A stretch of 64,000 bases of DNA from Epiperipatus broadwayi (lineage: Eukaryota > Onychophora > Udeonychophora > Euonychophora > Peripatidae), in contig JAQFVV010006197.1 in assembly GCA_028023455.1 (NCBI GenBank), positions 15,993,254-16,057,253 on the forward strand, given 5' to 3'. A model generated the notes under the pieces. It worked only from the letters and a program-made list of their open reading frames with translations, was not told the DNA's origin and did no database searches. The translations under genes were made by a program, and so were the position numbers. The stretch's first letter is position 1. Every line of letters begins with the position of its first letter. Shown one piece after another: positions 42,901-54,908 of the stretch.

Positions 42901-43599
42901 TATTTCTATTATATTCTTGTAGCTTCACTTTCAAGCGTGACATACGCTTAATTTATTTTATAATTCATATGTAAACAGAATTTACCTCTTCCAATACCAA
43001 AGTTCAGTATAAAACACATTTTTAGGAAGTATTACATTCTTCATTTGTTTTATATGTTCAATCCAATGAAAGTGTGATTTTACAATAATGGACACTGTGG
43101 TACCATATTCAATAAGTTGAAGAGCATATTGATTGGTTTTATTATATTGCCATTATATATTTAAAATTTTACGGAGTATCCTTAAATAAAACTTCCTAAG
43201 GCTTTTAACTTATATCAATAAAATAAAAAACTACCATAATATTTACATTCTCAAGTTGATAATTATTCCAAAGTAAAATGTTGTTAAAGATTTTTCTTCA
43301 AACTCTGGCTAATAAAGAACTTAAGTTTAATTAATAAAGCCAAAGTCTTTAATGCACTCAAAACATTAAGTACATTCTATAAATTGTTGGCACACAGCCT
43401 GTTCCAGGCTGTGCGGAATCGCTATCAAGACATTTCGGAAACATAATTTGTGCAACCATGGGCTGTTAGTTGCTGTTTGCTTTGACACCCATTAAAATAA
43501 AATAAAAAATAGCAAAATCATCAGCATACTCTAAATTCAGAATACAAGATGAAATTTTTATTTTTGATTCAAATTAAAAATTCTATTTTCAAATCTATA
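42901..43599. other. AT-rich stretch with a strong short hairpin
   Basis: At ~43391-43414 GCACACAGCCTG and CAGGCTGTGC are inverse complements around TTC, a ~10-bp hairpin in a locally GC-richer block. No gene recognised. Confidence 0.4.
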
Positions 43600-44420
43600 T
43601 CACTTCTTGATCCCTAATCCATTAAGCCAAATTAGTTCCAAAAACCCCTGACATAAAAATGAAATTAGTACCCATCCTTGTTAAACACCAATTTTCATTT
43701 TAAATATCTAGATTTTCATCCTGTAATAATAACTCCTCTTCTCATTCCATCACATAGAAGCTATATAATAAAAATAATTTTTAGTGGATAATCAACTAAT
43801 GTATGCCTTAAGTAAATCAATAAAAGTAATGTATAAATCATTCTTATTCTCAATATTTTTCTTGTATTTGCTGACAACACAAACAAGTTGTTTTGACTTT
43901 ATTAAGCTGAAAATCTTTGTCTAAATTGAAATGAGTGGATATATTAGTTATCATTATTCAAGAGATAATTGAAATACACCTTCCATCTGTTTAAATATGA
44001 TTGTCACCATGAGAGAATGTCATTGATGGATTTAATAGGATTATGACATGGTTCCTTAGATTTATTAAAAAAAATTTAAATGACCATGATCAGCAAATGT
44101 TTGTACCATCTTTCCAGTTTTAATCCACAAATCATTTTTTAAGTCTTCTTTGAGCTGTTGAACATCTGCCTTTACGTCTTTTCATCAATATGAAGATCAC
44201 ATTCAATTTATTATGCTACCAAGTTAAAAAAATATTATCTTTCCTAATAATCAAATCATTAATGACAAGATTATTGTTAAAAAACCAGTTCTGATTTTTC
44301 TTTTTAATGAACCCAAGAATAGATTTACTTGTGTCCATAAGATATCCCCTAAGATAATTCCATGCAAGTAACTGAAAATCATAAAGAAAAAGGTCATTCC
44401 ATTATTTGCTACTTGAAGAA
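43600..44420 (-). pseudogene. LINE reverse-transcriptase region, badly decayed
   Basis: In shifting minus-strand frames this shows the connector and RT of a LINE ORF2 of the type common in invertebrates. Reading order: IPWNYLRGYL (~44360), KKNQNWFFNNN (~44290, usual DWFDEN), LWIKTGKMVQTFADHGH (~44130), ENKNDLYITFIDLLKAY (~43840, the RT motif with catalytic Asp, usually IAFIDLTKAFD), a CDGM-like segment, and KIGV plus QGW (~43690, usually GVKQG). Every motif is separated by stops or frameshifts. Probably a 3'-incomplete old insertion; its clade is not assignable by eye. Confidence 0.65.
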
Positions 44421-46129
44421 TATATTAATAGCTTCACATGATCATAAATATGTGTGTGTGCACATTATTACATATCCATGCATTGCATTGTAATAATGAT
44501 ATATGGGTAGCTATAATTCTTTATGTATATATATTATAAAATATTACTTGCAGAATATCAAAAAAGATGTTATTGTTTCACATTTTCACACCTATAAAAA
44601 TAGCTTTCTGGGTTTAAATCCGTATAAAACTTGGTCTTGAAATAAGAGGACCCTTTTTACTTCAACAAAAGAACTATTATAGGTTAATGAGAAAACTTGT
44701 TTAGTCTCAAGGATTTCCAATTAGCAGTAATTGATAATTCTTGGCAACATCATGGATATAATCTCATTTCAATTCTTTATTATAATAACAATTCATGGAA
44801 ATATTTAATTCAATATATATAAATATGGTAAATTTATTGGATATTGTTATATCACTAGGATGAACACTATCTGGTAAATATAATAGCAACATATTGGAGT
44901 TTGTTTTATATCTCAAAATACAAGTTTATCCTTCAATGTTAAACAAGCTCTTAAAATGTTTAAACTGATTTGCACTTTCAAGATGACAGACATTTAAACT
45001 AAATGTTGTCATATATTTTTCTTTAAAGGAGTATCTGAAGTCTTGGCACATTAATTGCTAAATTAAGTTCTTTATAAATTGCATTCAAAATATTAATAAA
45101 ATCTGATTATCCTCTAAATAGATAATAACATAAGCGTTTACATATTATGTTTACTTTTAATTAGTTAGTTATAAACTCCACTATCAAATCTATATCATAT
45201 CTGGACATATGTTTCGCTAAATTATCTATAAACTTTTTCAAAGATCACTATCATAAAATGGAACACAAAGATGGACCTGCTTCACATTCCCTGTTTAGCA
45301 CCAGTTGTCTTCAAATTTCTATCAACTGTACTAGAGAACCTGCAAAGTATAAATAAATTTTGATGAACAATGTACTGACCCAAATGATTAAAGTAATATA
45401 TATATATATTTTCATTTGCTTCATAATAAAAATTGTATTCTATAATTCCTTTTAATTCTCTAAAACTAGATAGTCTCTGACCATTATTCCCCTGTTACTG
45501 GAAGTAATCTATTAAATAAAATCTACGTTCCTTTTGGGGAAATGATATTATCTCATAATAATCACAGCAGTATTTTCTATTTTTAAAACACAGGAGCAAT
45601 AAATACAATTTAAGGATTATATTGGTATAATCCTAAAAAATTTAATAGCTTTGAAGTAAACTTATCACATTCTGATTTTAAAAAAATTTCAAGTCTATTT
45701 ATTTTTAAGATTTTAAAGAACAGTTTCAATCCATCCAGTTGGATATTTCTATGTAAATAATATGAATAAAACATTGAATGGATCATTATCAACATTATCC
45801 GTTTTCTGGCAACAGGTGGGTCCCATGTACTAGACCTGTCCAAGCATTTCTAAGTAACTACCTCAATCAACTTCAATCTTTTTTTTTCTCCATTTTTTCT
45901 TCAGTCCTTCTAACACATTTTTCAAAAATATTTTGCTTTTAAGTAATTATTCAATAGTTTTTCTTTGTCTTTATAATTTTCATAGGTGTATCTAAAATCT
46001 CCATTTTTTTCATCTTACTTTTCCTAATTAATTGATCATGTTTCAGATTTATATAATATTAAAATTTAATAAAACATTTAACAAACTTCTTTCTTAGATC
46101 GGATTTCAATGGTTCATAAAATTAAATTG
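44421..46129. other. AT-rich stretch, possibly further LINE sequence
   Basis: The same minus-strand LINE may continue upstream (an endonuclease would be expected here), but I could not read any endonuclease motif. Open frame 45610-45843 has no recognisable domain. TA microsatellite at ~45397-45410. Confidence 0.35.
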
Positions 46130-46255
46130 AAAGAGTGCAAATTTCTCAAGCGCTTGTGACTATTAGTAACCAATCAGATCTTAAGCACTGGGACAGGGAA
46201 TTTAATAAGAAAAGAGTGGATTCCACTCTCTTCTTTACTTGTCTTTCTATAATGG
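46130..46255 (-). repeat. dispersed repeat, copy 2
   Basis: Reverse-orientation match to 21285-21400: AGAGTGCAAATTTCTCAAGC, CAATCAGATC, CACTGGGACAGGGAATTTAA and CCACTCTCTTCTTTACTTGT. Several substitutions separate the copies. Confidence 0.65.
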
Positions 46256-46397
46256 TTCATAAAGTAACTTCATATCCTGATTAAAAACTAATTTAATAAT
46301 TTGCAATTCTCATTTTAATTTTTTTACTACTATTTTCATCATCATTTATACTACATTCCAAATATTTAAAAATCAATTCTATTAATTAAAAAAAAAA

Positions 46398-47228
46398 GAT
46401 CAAATGAATTGATATCATGGGAAAGAATTCGAGCAGGGGAAAGTGTAGTGTATAAATACTGAAAATACGTATTGTTCAGGGTTAGAAGAGAAAGAACAGC
46501 AGCAGTAGCAGAAAAAGCAAAGGAGCAAGCTGGTTAGTTTTCCAGGATAAATGACCAAAGAGACTATAAGCCAGCTAAAACGAGTGAATCCAGCAAGATG
46601 AAACAATATTTATACAATCGTGTTGATAGAAAAATGTATTGCTAGACCGAATCTGAGTGTTTGTTCATTTCCACTACCTGTTTCCTGATCATCATTAACC
46701 AGATGCAGTAATATATATCTCTGACTCACCTTTGCTGATGTTTTTATCTACCATAAACTAAATCTACAGAACCAAACCTAGCTGTAATACACTGAACCAG
46801 GAGGAAGTCTCCAACTACCAATAGACCCACTCTGAATCTGACAGGACCAGAAGACAAGGGTGATTACCCAGATACTATATAAAAATCCTAGATAAATACA
46901 GACTAGACATCATTGATAAAATTTTTAATTTTTATTTCAAGTGTGAACTGTTAAAATTTATTTCTAGCTAGAACTTTTAAATATCATTTCTAATTATTAA
47001 TTTTTAACTATATGTAAAAAAGCACGTGATTGTTTTAAAATATTGTAGTTTGAAATAGTATTCATATTTTTATTTAAATGTTTTAAATATTCCTTATGTT
47101 TTATTAATAAATATGAAGTAAATTATTGATGTTATTTATGTTTCTCTCTCTCAATTTACCTATGAGTAAATAGATAATAGTATGTAGATATTCTGTATTA
47201 TGTCTAGTCTGATTTGATCTTTTAAATT
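46398..47228 (+). repeat. left arm of a large fold-back (LTR-like repeat, plus orientation)
   Basis: About 830 bp whose reverse complement is 48462-49291. It starts AAGATCAAATGAATTGATATC and carries a conserved TATA box (46451-46459). A third related copy, in the orientation of the right arm, occupies ~62790-63985. The arms differ by many small changes, so the inversion is not recent. Confidence 0.8.
46451..46459 (+). promoter_or_regulatory. conserved TATA box of the LTR-like repeat
   Basis: TATAAATAC followed 20 nt later by ATTGTTCAGG, an initiator-like word. The right arm has TATAAATAC (minus, 49225-49233) with the same spacing, and the copy at 63924-63932 (minus) has TATAAAAGG with ATTGTT 21 nt on. 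Conservation across three diverged copies suggests a real core promoter. Confidence 0.55.
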
Positions 47229-47278
47229 TTCAACCATTTCAGTTTGCCCTTCTAATTTTCTGTTTGTTTTGTTACTCT

Positions 47279-47490
47279 GGTTTTTAAGCTCTTCGGCTAT
47301 TTTTTAACTTTCTTCAGCGGCTTCTTTTTATTGGTTTTTAGTTCTTCAGCTGTTTTTTTACTTTCTTTAACTGCTTCTTTTTGTTGGTTTTTCAGTTCTT
47401 TGGCTATTTTTTACTTTTTTCAGCTGTTTCTTTTTATTGGTTTTTCAGTTCTTTGGTCATTTTTTTACTTTCTTCAGCTGCTTCTTTATG
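47279..47490 (-). repeat. 54-bp coding repeat in a gag-like frame (four units)
   Basis: Units start near 47279, 47333, 47386 and 47439 (spacing 54, 53, 53). Translated on the minus strand the intact unit is about 18 residues, KEAAEESKKMTKELKNQ plus one, a charged coiled-coil-like segment. Spacing of 53 in two units shows that later one-base losses broke an originally in-frame array. Confidence 0.7.
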
Positions 47491-47646
47491 TTTTTCGAAC
47501 ATGCTAGTTATTAGTGCTATGATCTCACTATTTTCTTGTTTTTTCGTAGCTTCCTTCTCTTCAGTGTCATTTTGCTGTTCATTGCTGGGGACATTTTCTA
47601 TTTCATTATTCTGAGCCTCCATTTTAGCTCTTTTTCTTGTAATCAT
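47434..47646 (-). pseudogene. gag-like N-terminal coding fragment in the fold-back spacer
   Basis: 70 codons starting MITRKRAKMEAQNNEIENVP, Glu/Lys/Gln-rich, with ALITSMFEKHKEAAEE before the 54-bp repeats. Position and orientation match a gag start downstream of the minus-oriented LTR-like right arm, and the composition resembles the start of the gypsy-type gag at 61937. No capsid or zinc-knuckle sequence follows because the inverted left arm begins. Assignment as gag is an inference from context. Confidence 0.5.
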
Positions 47647-48461
47647 TTACGTTTTCTAAAAAAACTTTTTTCTTCTTTTTATGATACTTTTTTTGCTTTT
47701 AATACTGTATTTTATTCACAATAGATTTACTAATTTATTTAATTTACTCACTTTACTAATTTATTCTTTTCTTTAATTTATAATTAAATTATGAGTGTTC
47801 GCTGATTTTTCCCACTATATTCTCCCCAACACCATTTTCCTGCAGATTTCTAACTGTTACCAATGCCTATCTACACTTATTTATGTTATCTACCATGTAC
47901 TTATGTATATATTTTTCTATTTTAGCAAAACTCAGCCCATTTATATTTCTTTCGCATATATTATTAGTGTTATCTGTTTTCTTCCCTCTTTCATCCCCCA
48001 TAAATTTATTTACTTTAATTATTACATTTTTTAAATTTTATTTCTGTGAGCCGGTAATTTATATTACACAGGTTTTTTTTTATTAAAAATTAGAACAAAT
48101 GTTTGAGCTCTCACATTCTTTACAATTTATTTTATGTCTATTTACTTATTATTTTACTTCATTAGATCATATTAATCTTAAATACCTTATTTCTAGACCC
48201 CGCTATTCCAGCAGAGAAGTAAAATATGGTCAATACTTACATATTAATCACACCACCGGTCAGACAAAGAGTTAATAAAAAATATTAACACAATGATCAC
48301 TTTTCCAGATAGAGGTACCCTCTATAACTGCAAGTGTTGACACATCTCATGGGGATATTTATAATGGGTTTAAACTGTATGGGCACAACCCAACTGTTTG
48401 ACTGGACCCATGAGATGACATTAACACGCTTCAAGCACTTGTTCCATAAGTAGCTATTAAA
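47647..48461 (-). other. spacer of the fold-back: leader and LTR-like 3' part
   Basis: 48115-48461 still matches the LTR-like copy at 62845-63200 (shared GGTCAGAC, ACCTTTCCAGA/CTTTTCCAGATAGAGGTAC, CATGAGATG/CATGAAATG). 47647-48115 is the presumed leader before the gag-like frame, T-rich on the plus strand. Plus-strand open frames here are low-complexity. Confidence 0.5.
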
Positions 48462-49291
48462 AGATGAGATTGGCATAGCAGAATATCTACATAAGATTAT
48501 CTATTTACTCATAGGTAAATTGAGAGAGAAATGTAAACAACATCAATAATTTATAACATATTTATTAATAAAACACAAGAAATATTTGAAACATTTAAAT
48601 AAAAATATGAATATTAATTCAAACTACAATATTTTAGAACAGTCACATGTTTATTTATGTATAATTAAAAATTAACAATTAGAAATGAATTTAAAAGTTC
48701 TAGTTAGAAATAAATTTTAACAGTTCACACTTGAAATAAAAATTAAAAGTTTTGACAATGATGTCTAGATAATATTTACTAAGGATTTTTATACAGTATC
48801 TGGGTGATCACCCTTGTCTTCTGATCCTGTCAGATTTACAATGGACTTCTCTTGGTAGTTGGATGCTTCCTCCTGATTCAATGAGCTATGGCTAGGTTTG
48901 GTTCTGTAGATTTAGTTCATGGCAGGTAAAAACATCGGCAAAGGCGAGTCAGAGATCTATATTCGTGCATCTGGCTACTTATACTCAGGAGACGGGTGGT
49001 GGAAATGAACAAACACTCAGCTTTGGTCTAGTAATACATTTTTCTATCAACATGTCCATATAAATAGTTTCATCCTGCAGGATTCAGCCATTTTAGCTGA
49101 CTTATAGATTCTTTGATCAACTATCTTGGAAGACTAACTGGCTTTCTTCTTTTGCTTCTTTACTTTTTCTGCTGCTGTTCTTTCTTCTCTTTGTTTTCTG
49201 ACCCTGAACAATAGGCGTTTTCAGTATTTATACACTTTGCCCCCCCCCCCCCCCCGAATTATTGCCCATGATATCAATTCATTTGATCTTT
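48462..49291 (-). repeat. right arm of the large fold-back (LTR-like repeat, minus orientation)
   Basis: Inverse of 46398-47228, same orientation as ~62790-63985. A 17-18-base C homopolymer at ~49239-49256 lies just upstream of its TATA box (in element orientation) and is absent from the left arm, which has GAGCAGGGGAAAG there. Confidence 0.8.
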
Positions 49292-50296
49292 ATATATTTA
49301 TTTTAATTAGTTACATTTTTATCTTATTTTTCATTACCTTATATTTTTAATTACATAGAAAATTTAGTGACTATTGTTTATTTAATCAGTGTGGAATCTT
49401 ATCTCCAGAAACTGATTAAATACTGTTCAAAACTTGTTTTCAATTAAGAATAAACTTTTAATAAATAAAAATAAAAAAAAGAAAGATAAATTACAATTAG
49501 TCTAACTTAATCCCAAAGATTCTTTACTTTTTTTTTTAATTAAGCTTTTTTTTTTTTCAAATGTTTAAATATTGAAATATAATTATTTTATTTGTAAAAT
49601 CATGTAACTCATATATACACACAGCCTTATGTATCCTGTATATATACACATTGTTACAATATTGATGTTGCTTAATCTGTCCAGTACTTTCTCAACTTTT
49701 GTTTGTTATTTGTATTGGTGTAGTTTAATTAGCATTTATTTTCATTTCAATTTTACTGCAAGCATTGTAATCCTATATAATATTTTATTAACTTCATTAT
49801 CACTATCTGCTTATGGGGTGATACAATTAAGTCTTCTACTTGCATTACTGATTTTATACCCATCAAAATAACATTCATTTGATAATCCATCTAAATATAT
49901 ATTAAATAAAACAAAAAATAAAATATTATTGCTTTAGGTCTCTTCTTATGCCTATGTCTTCCATGAAAAAAAATTTTTTTTAGTGTAAATCTCCCAATTC
50001 ATATATAAATTTCTCAAATATGACTTCTTTGTATGTGTGTGGGTATAAATATATATATATAATAAAGTAAACCAAATGACTGTATTAAATGCCTATTGTT
50101 TAAGATTAATAAAAAAAATATATTAATTTATATCTCTGCCTACATATTTCTTAAAAAATGACTTTCCCCATTCCAATTGCAATTTTATAATTTACGAAAT
50201 TAAACCTTTTCTAATGGGATCATAACTTTTGAAAACCAATTGTTTAGCAATTCCTCCTGCATCATATTTATATTACAAATGCAAACTTCTCTTATA
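49292..50296. other. AT-rich stretch
   Basis: No gene recognised. Open frame 49629-49871 is hydrophobic and AT-driven. TA tract at 50049-50061. Confidence 0.4.
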
Positions 50297-50304
50297 ACCT
50301 ATAA

Positions 50305-50789
50305 CAGGGGTGGGCAATTGTTTTGGCTCGAGGGCCACAGAGGTTGGTGGAGGGCCACATCGGGGGCCACTACAAAAGTGAAGGTTAGCGGAGGGCCACA
50401 CCTTTTTTTCATGATGCAATAAACACACTGCTTTATTCCCTGTATTCCAAAGAAATATTTGTTTGTCCATTCTTCATTAAACACATGACATTCATCACCG
50501 ATTTTTTTGGAGGGTTCATGGTTTCACTAAAGTTGGAAATGTATATATTTGCTAATGCAAAGACAAAATTGAAATTAAGTAGATCAACTGGAAAAGCCCT
50601 GCACATAGTATCTACCCTGTGCATGTGTATTGATGTGAACATCCTAGTGGAAAATAAGAGACGAATCTTCGGTCATGCACAGGAAGGAAATCTCAGTTCA
50701 AGATGGATTTCCCTGATTGTCTTGGAGGGCCGCATAAAAACTCTTAGAGGGCCGCATGTGGCCCTCGGGCCGGTATTTGCCCACCCCTG
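50305..50789. mobile_element. hAT MITE, 485 bp
   Basis: Perfect 8-bp TSD ACCTATAA at 50297-50304 and 50790-50797. The terminal inverted repeat is CAGGGGTGGGCAA at 50305 with its exact inverse TTGCCCACCCCTG ending at 50789. Subterminal GAGGGCCAC/GAGGGCCGC words are repeated near both ends, typical of hAT elements. The inside has no transposase; overlapping short frames on both strands are incidental. Locally GC-rich against its surroundings. Confidence 0.9.
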
Positions 50790-50797
50790 ACCTATAA

Positions 50798-52904
50798 TAA
50801 TTATAATCTCATCATTTCTCCGTACTTCAGTTAACTATCAATTCATTTAATACTTTTATAGTTTTCCATTACAGCATAAATTCTTCTATCCTTATTTACA
50901 TAATTTTCAATACACTTTTTTTAACTAATATTTTATAATTTTTCTTTATTTCACTTTCATTCCATTTTATTCATTTTCAAAGTTACTTGTTTTCTCTATA
51001 TTTCTTTACTATCCACAATAAAGTTTTCGCGACATATTTCTACCTTCGGAAGAATTGATACTTTAATATATTTTTCTCCTTAGGATTTAATTATTTATTA
51101 CTAAAATAATGCTTTTATCTTTTCTATAAACCATTGTAGCTATTTAAACTTATCCTTGGAAAATAATTAAAAATATCCTCATCATCAAATAAAAAAAGAT
51201 ATTAAATCTTTTTGCCAGTCACTTGCCACATTCAGTTTGTTAATCGATGCAAGGAGAATGTTGCATATTCCCTCGTATTCCTTAATTCATTATTAATACA
51301 ACTAAGCAGTAAGGATTTTTCTGTTTAGTAGAACCAAAAACTGATGTAAATCTTAATTCATAACTCAATACCATTCCTCATCATCAGCTTTTAAAACCAA
51401 TACCTTCTCATAGCAGCCATATTTTTCTACCCTCAGTAATTCATTTCATGATCTGTATATAAAAAATATCCATTCAATTTCCTGATCACATTTTAAAAAT
51501 AAAATATTCTTGGCCTGCCTCTTAATCTTTTCCCTAAAATTTTGCCTTCCAAAATATTTTCTTAAAAATCTATCGTTTTAAAAATATGTCCCAAAAATTC
51601 ATTTTTCTTAATGCATTCATTAAATCCCTTAATCTTCTCCAAAACCACATTACCATTCTTTCTAATCTTTTTCTTTCTTGTTCCCCAAAGACTATGTCTC
51701 ACAAACATATAACAATATACTCCAAATGAAGATTTTAACAAATCTCATTCTATTTTTTATATCAATAATTTTATTTAGTAATAAGATCTTTTTATTTTGA
51801 AAAACATATTTTGCTAACATTATCACTTTGAATTAGGATAATTAGACTATAATTTTAGCTTTGCAATATACTAAACTGTGATAATTTGTGATAAGTGCTT
51901 ATATAATAGACTTATTCACATTATAACTGTTAAATATATCATAATCCACAAGATGCTATTATTTTAATTATTCATGCATTCAAATTTCTTTAAAATAGTT
52001 TTTCTGAGTAAACAAAGTGTTTATGACAATTAAATCATGTGTTGTGCAGAAAGATATTTAATAATAACAAATCATTATCATGAAGTTTGTCTATAATATT
52101 TTTGCTACCAACTGTTGCATTAAAATCACTAAGAATAAAAATTTGGTCTTATAATAGAATGGGTGCAATAACTTTTTTTATTCAAAAAATTACTTTTCCA
52201 ATACAATTAATAGATATCTGCTATTCAATTAAACTTTCTTCTTCTATAAGATGACAACTTTTTATCTGCAAGAACAGTCCTGTAATCATTAATCAAAATT
52301 CACATATTATATGTACAATATTATGAGAGAAAAAATTGTAACACTTTAATTAATTTAGCAGTCCTACAAACATGGTGTTCTAACTAAATTTTGCAAGACA
52401 AATCATTTTCACCTGTACATTTTAAGATATTTTACTAGATATGTTATCTATATTACTATTATTCATATATGCGAATATATATAATTATAAGGGTCTTAAA
52501 CTCAGACTTTCAAACTTCCTACAGCTATCCAATTCATCTTATACAACCAATACACAAGACTACATACATTTGAAAAAAAATAAATGATCAATGTATGTAC
52601 TACATGTTGAACCAGCACTAATCAGCTCTACTATCCTAAGATAACTGAGCACTGATTGTATATATGTGTGAGAGATCATAATCTTGATCAGTTGATGAAT
52701 GCTGGTCAACAAGAAATACATAAATTGGAGATCAGTTACCTTTTTCACATGTATGTGGTCATATGTATCGGATATATAAGATGGATTGGATAGTTCTAGA
52801 GAGTTTGAAAGCCTGCATTTAAGTCCATTATAATTACATTAAGTTCAGTATAAAAAATATACATGTATTTAAAAATGTGAATATATATTACAAAAAAAAA
52901 CAAG
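50798..52904. other. AT-rich stretch without recognised gene
   Basis: 2.1 kb of AT-rich DNA with no credible exon, repeat boundary or motif. Open frame 52560-52748 lacks any domain. Confidence 0.4.
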
Positions 52905-53705
52905 TCAGATGTCACATATAGAGCCCACAAACAAGCTTAGCAGAATATCCCCAAGACCAGACCAGTTTCTGCTACTGGCATCCTCATTGAGGTGCTAGGA
53001 TATTCAAACATTAGATTAAAATATCAGGACAAGCCCAGCACTTTATCCAATGGATAAAAATCCAAGTAGAAGATCTGAATTTTTCAGACATGCCTTCCAA
53101 TCCAGCTATCTAACTTAAATAGCAATATGGTACCGAATTAAGTTCAAATACAACATATATCAACAGCCTTAGCAATATAAAATTGCCAAAGCCATAATAG
53201 TAAAAAAAAAATTTACAAAAAAATCCAAGTCAGATGTCACATGATCAAATTTAACAAGCCTATATTACAAATGTCACGTATAGAGCCCACAAACAAGCTC
53301 CTAAACAAGAATATCCCAACCCCTGGAAAGCTTGTTTAAGAGCTTGTTTGTGGACTCTATATGTGACATTTGTAAATTGGGTCATGTGACATCTGACTTG
53401 ATTTTTTTGTAATTTTATTTTTTAATATCTTTGGTGATTTTATATTGCTAAGGTTATTAATATATGGTGTATCTGAACTTTGTTCAGTCCCATATAGCTA
53501 TTTAAGTTAGATAGCTGGGTTGGAAGTCATATGGATGTCTGAAAATTTCAGATTTTCTACTTGATAGTTATCCATTGGATAAAGTGCTGGGCTTGCCCTG
53601 GTATTTTTAATCTAATGCTTGAATATCCTAGCACCTCATTGAGAAATCGGTCTGGAGATATTCTGCAAAGCTTGTTTAAGAGCTTATTTGCCGGTTCTAT
53701 ATGTG
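52905..53705. repeat. large palindrome made of two inverted SINE-like units
   Basis: The arms (~52905-53315 and ~53325-53705) are inverse complements, with GTCACATATAGAGCCCACAA at 52914 and GTCACGTATAGAGCCCACAA at 53275 mirrored by TTGTGGACTCTATATGTGAC at ~53349. The right arm, read forward, contains CCATTGGATAAAGTGCTGGG (box A, Arg-tRNA-like D arm) and GCTTGAATATCCTAGCACC (box B-like), spaced as in a tRNA-derived SINE. The arms are imperfect, so the inversion is old. Confidence 0.7.
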
Positions 53706-54908
53706 ATAAATATATATTATATAACACTATTATAGAATTTCTATAACTACCATTATTAAAAAAGACTAGAATATTTAATTTTGGTTTGGTAAAAACCTGT
53801 ACCAAAAAAAAAAAAAGCCAATGGGTATTGAATTTTTTTTTTTGCATATGATGATTTCTATTCTAGTTAACTTTCTAAAGCTGGATTCAGTATCCTTGGG
53901 CTTTTTTTTTTTTAACAGAATGACTATTAGAAGCAGGAAATGTTTTATCACAACACATTTTACAGTGACATTATGACATGAAATATTCTTCAATGAATAA
54001 GGATTTTAAAAAAAATTACATTTGTCATTAATATAACCTCATTTTTTTTTAAAAAAAAAACAACAACAAATTTTCACCATATATGCTCATATGATTGCTA
54101 CATTTGTGACACCTATTCTCTGTACTATATTATGATTGATCAACATATTGGTGATGAATAATAAATGACTGTATGATTTGTGGTAGTGTGTTTTAATATT
54201 AATCTTTTTTAACTCAGGTAGGCAGCAGATAAAGATCAAATCAACTCATTACCTAAATGTTCCTATTCTGCAAATGTCTTATAAATCCAGCACCATAGAT
54301 AAAATGCCACAAACAAACCATCAGATCATCTATTACTCCTTTAATTTATTATATATAATATTGCAAATTATGCTGAGATCAATAATGAATATTATATCAA
54401 TTTACTTTATCATTTCCATAAAAATTTTTTTTCATCATTTAAGAAATAGAATTTCAATCACACATATGCATTAATTAATCTTTACTTTTTCTGAAAAAAC
54501 TTAAATTTGTGAAGAAATCTTCTAGGAATCTTAAGAATGTAATAAAAGTTATTTCTTGATTTTTTTTCTATTTTGAAGGACAATCAAAAAAAAATCTTTA
54601 GGCATTTATGATAAAGTCATAAAAGATAGAAATCACAGTATCATTATAAGATGATCTTGAGATTTTGTATAAATAGAATGGTTTGAATGCATGTACTTTT
54701 GTTAAGATATGTCACAGTCTATTAAAAATGTAATATATATATATATATTATATTAAGCCTATAAAATTGAACTTCCATGACATTCTGTTTTCAAAAGAAA
54801 ATTATATATTACACACACACTTAATAATTATCTGTTCCATAATGTATTCTGTAAAAAAAAAAAAAAGATTAATAAAACTGTTTTATTTACATTTGTTTTT
54901 ATTATCGA
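53706..54908. other. AT-rich stretch
   Basis: Poly-A/T runs (53801-53815, 53905-53915, 54043-54061) and a TA tract at ~54735-54747. The open frames are homopolymer-driven. Part of it may be mariner 3' flank, but no terminal repeat was identified. Confidence 0.4.

Noticed and set aside
43391-43414. Transcription terminator or microRNA hairpin
   Set aside because: The stem is only ~10 bp with no context in this eukaryotic region; recorded only as a short hairpin.
49225-49260. G-quadruplex at the C/G homopolymer
   Set aside because: A single run of 17-18 C without separated G tracts; more likely a slippage tract or sequencing-prone homopolymer.
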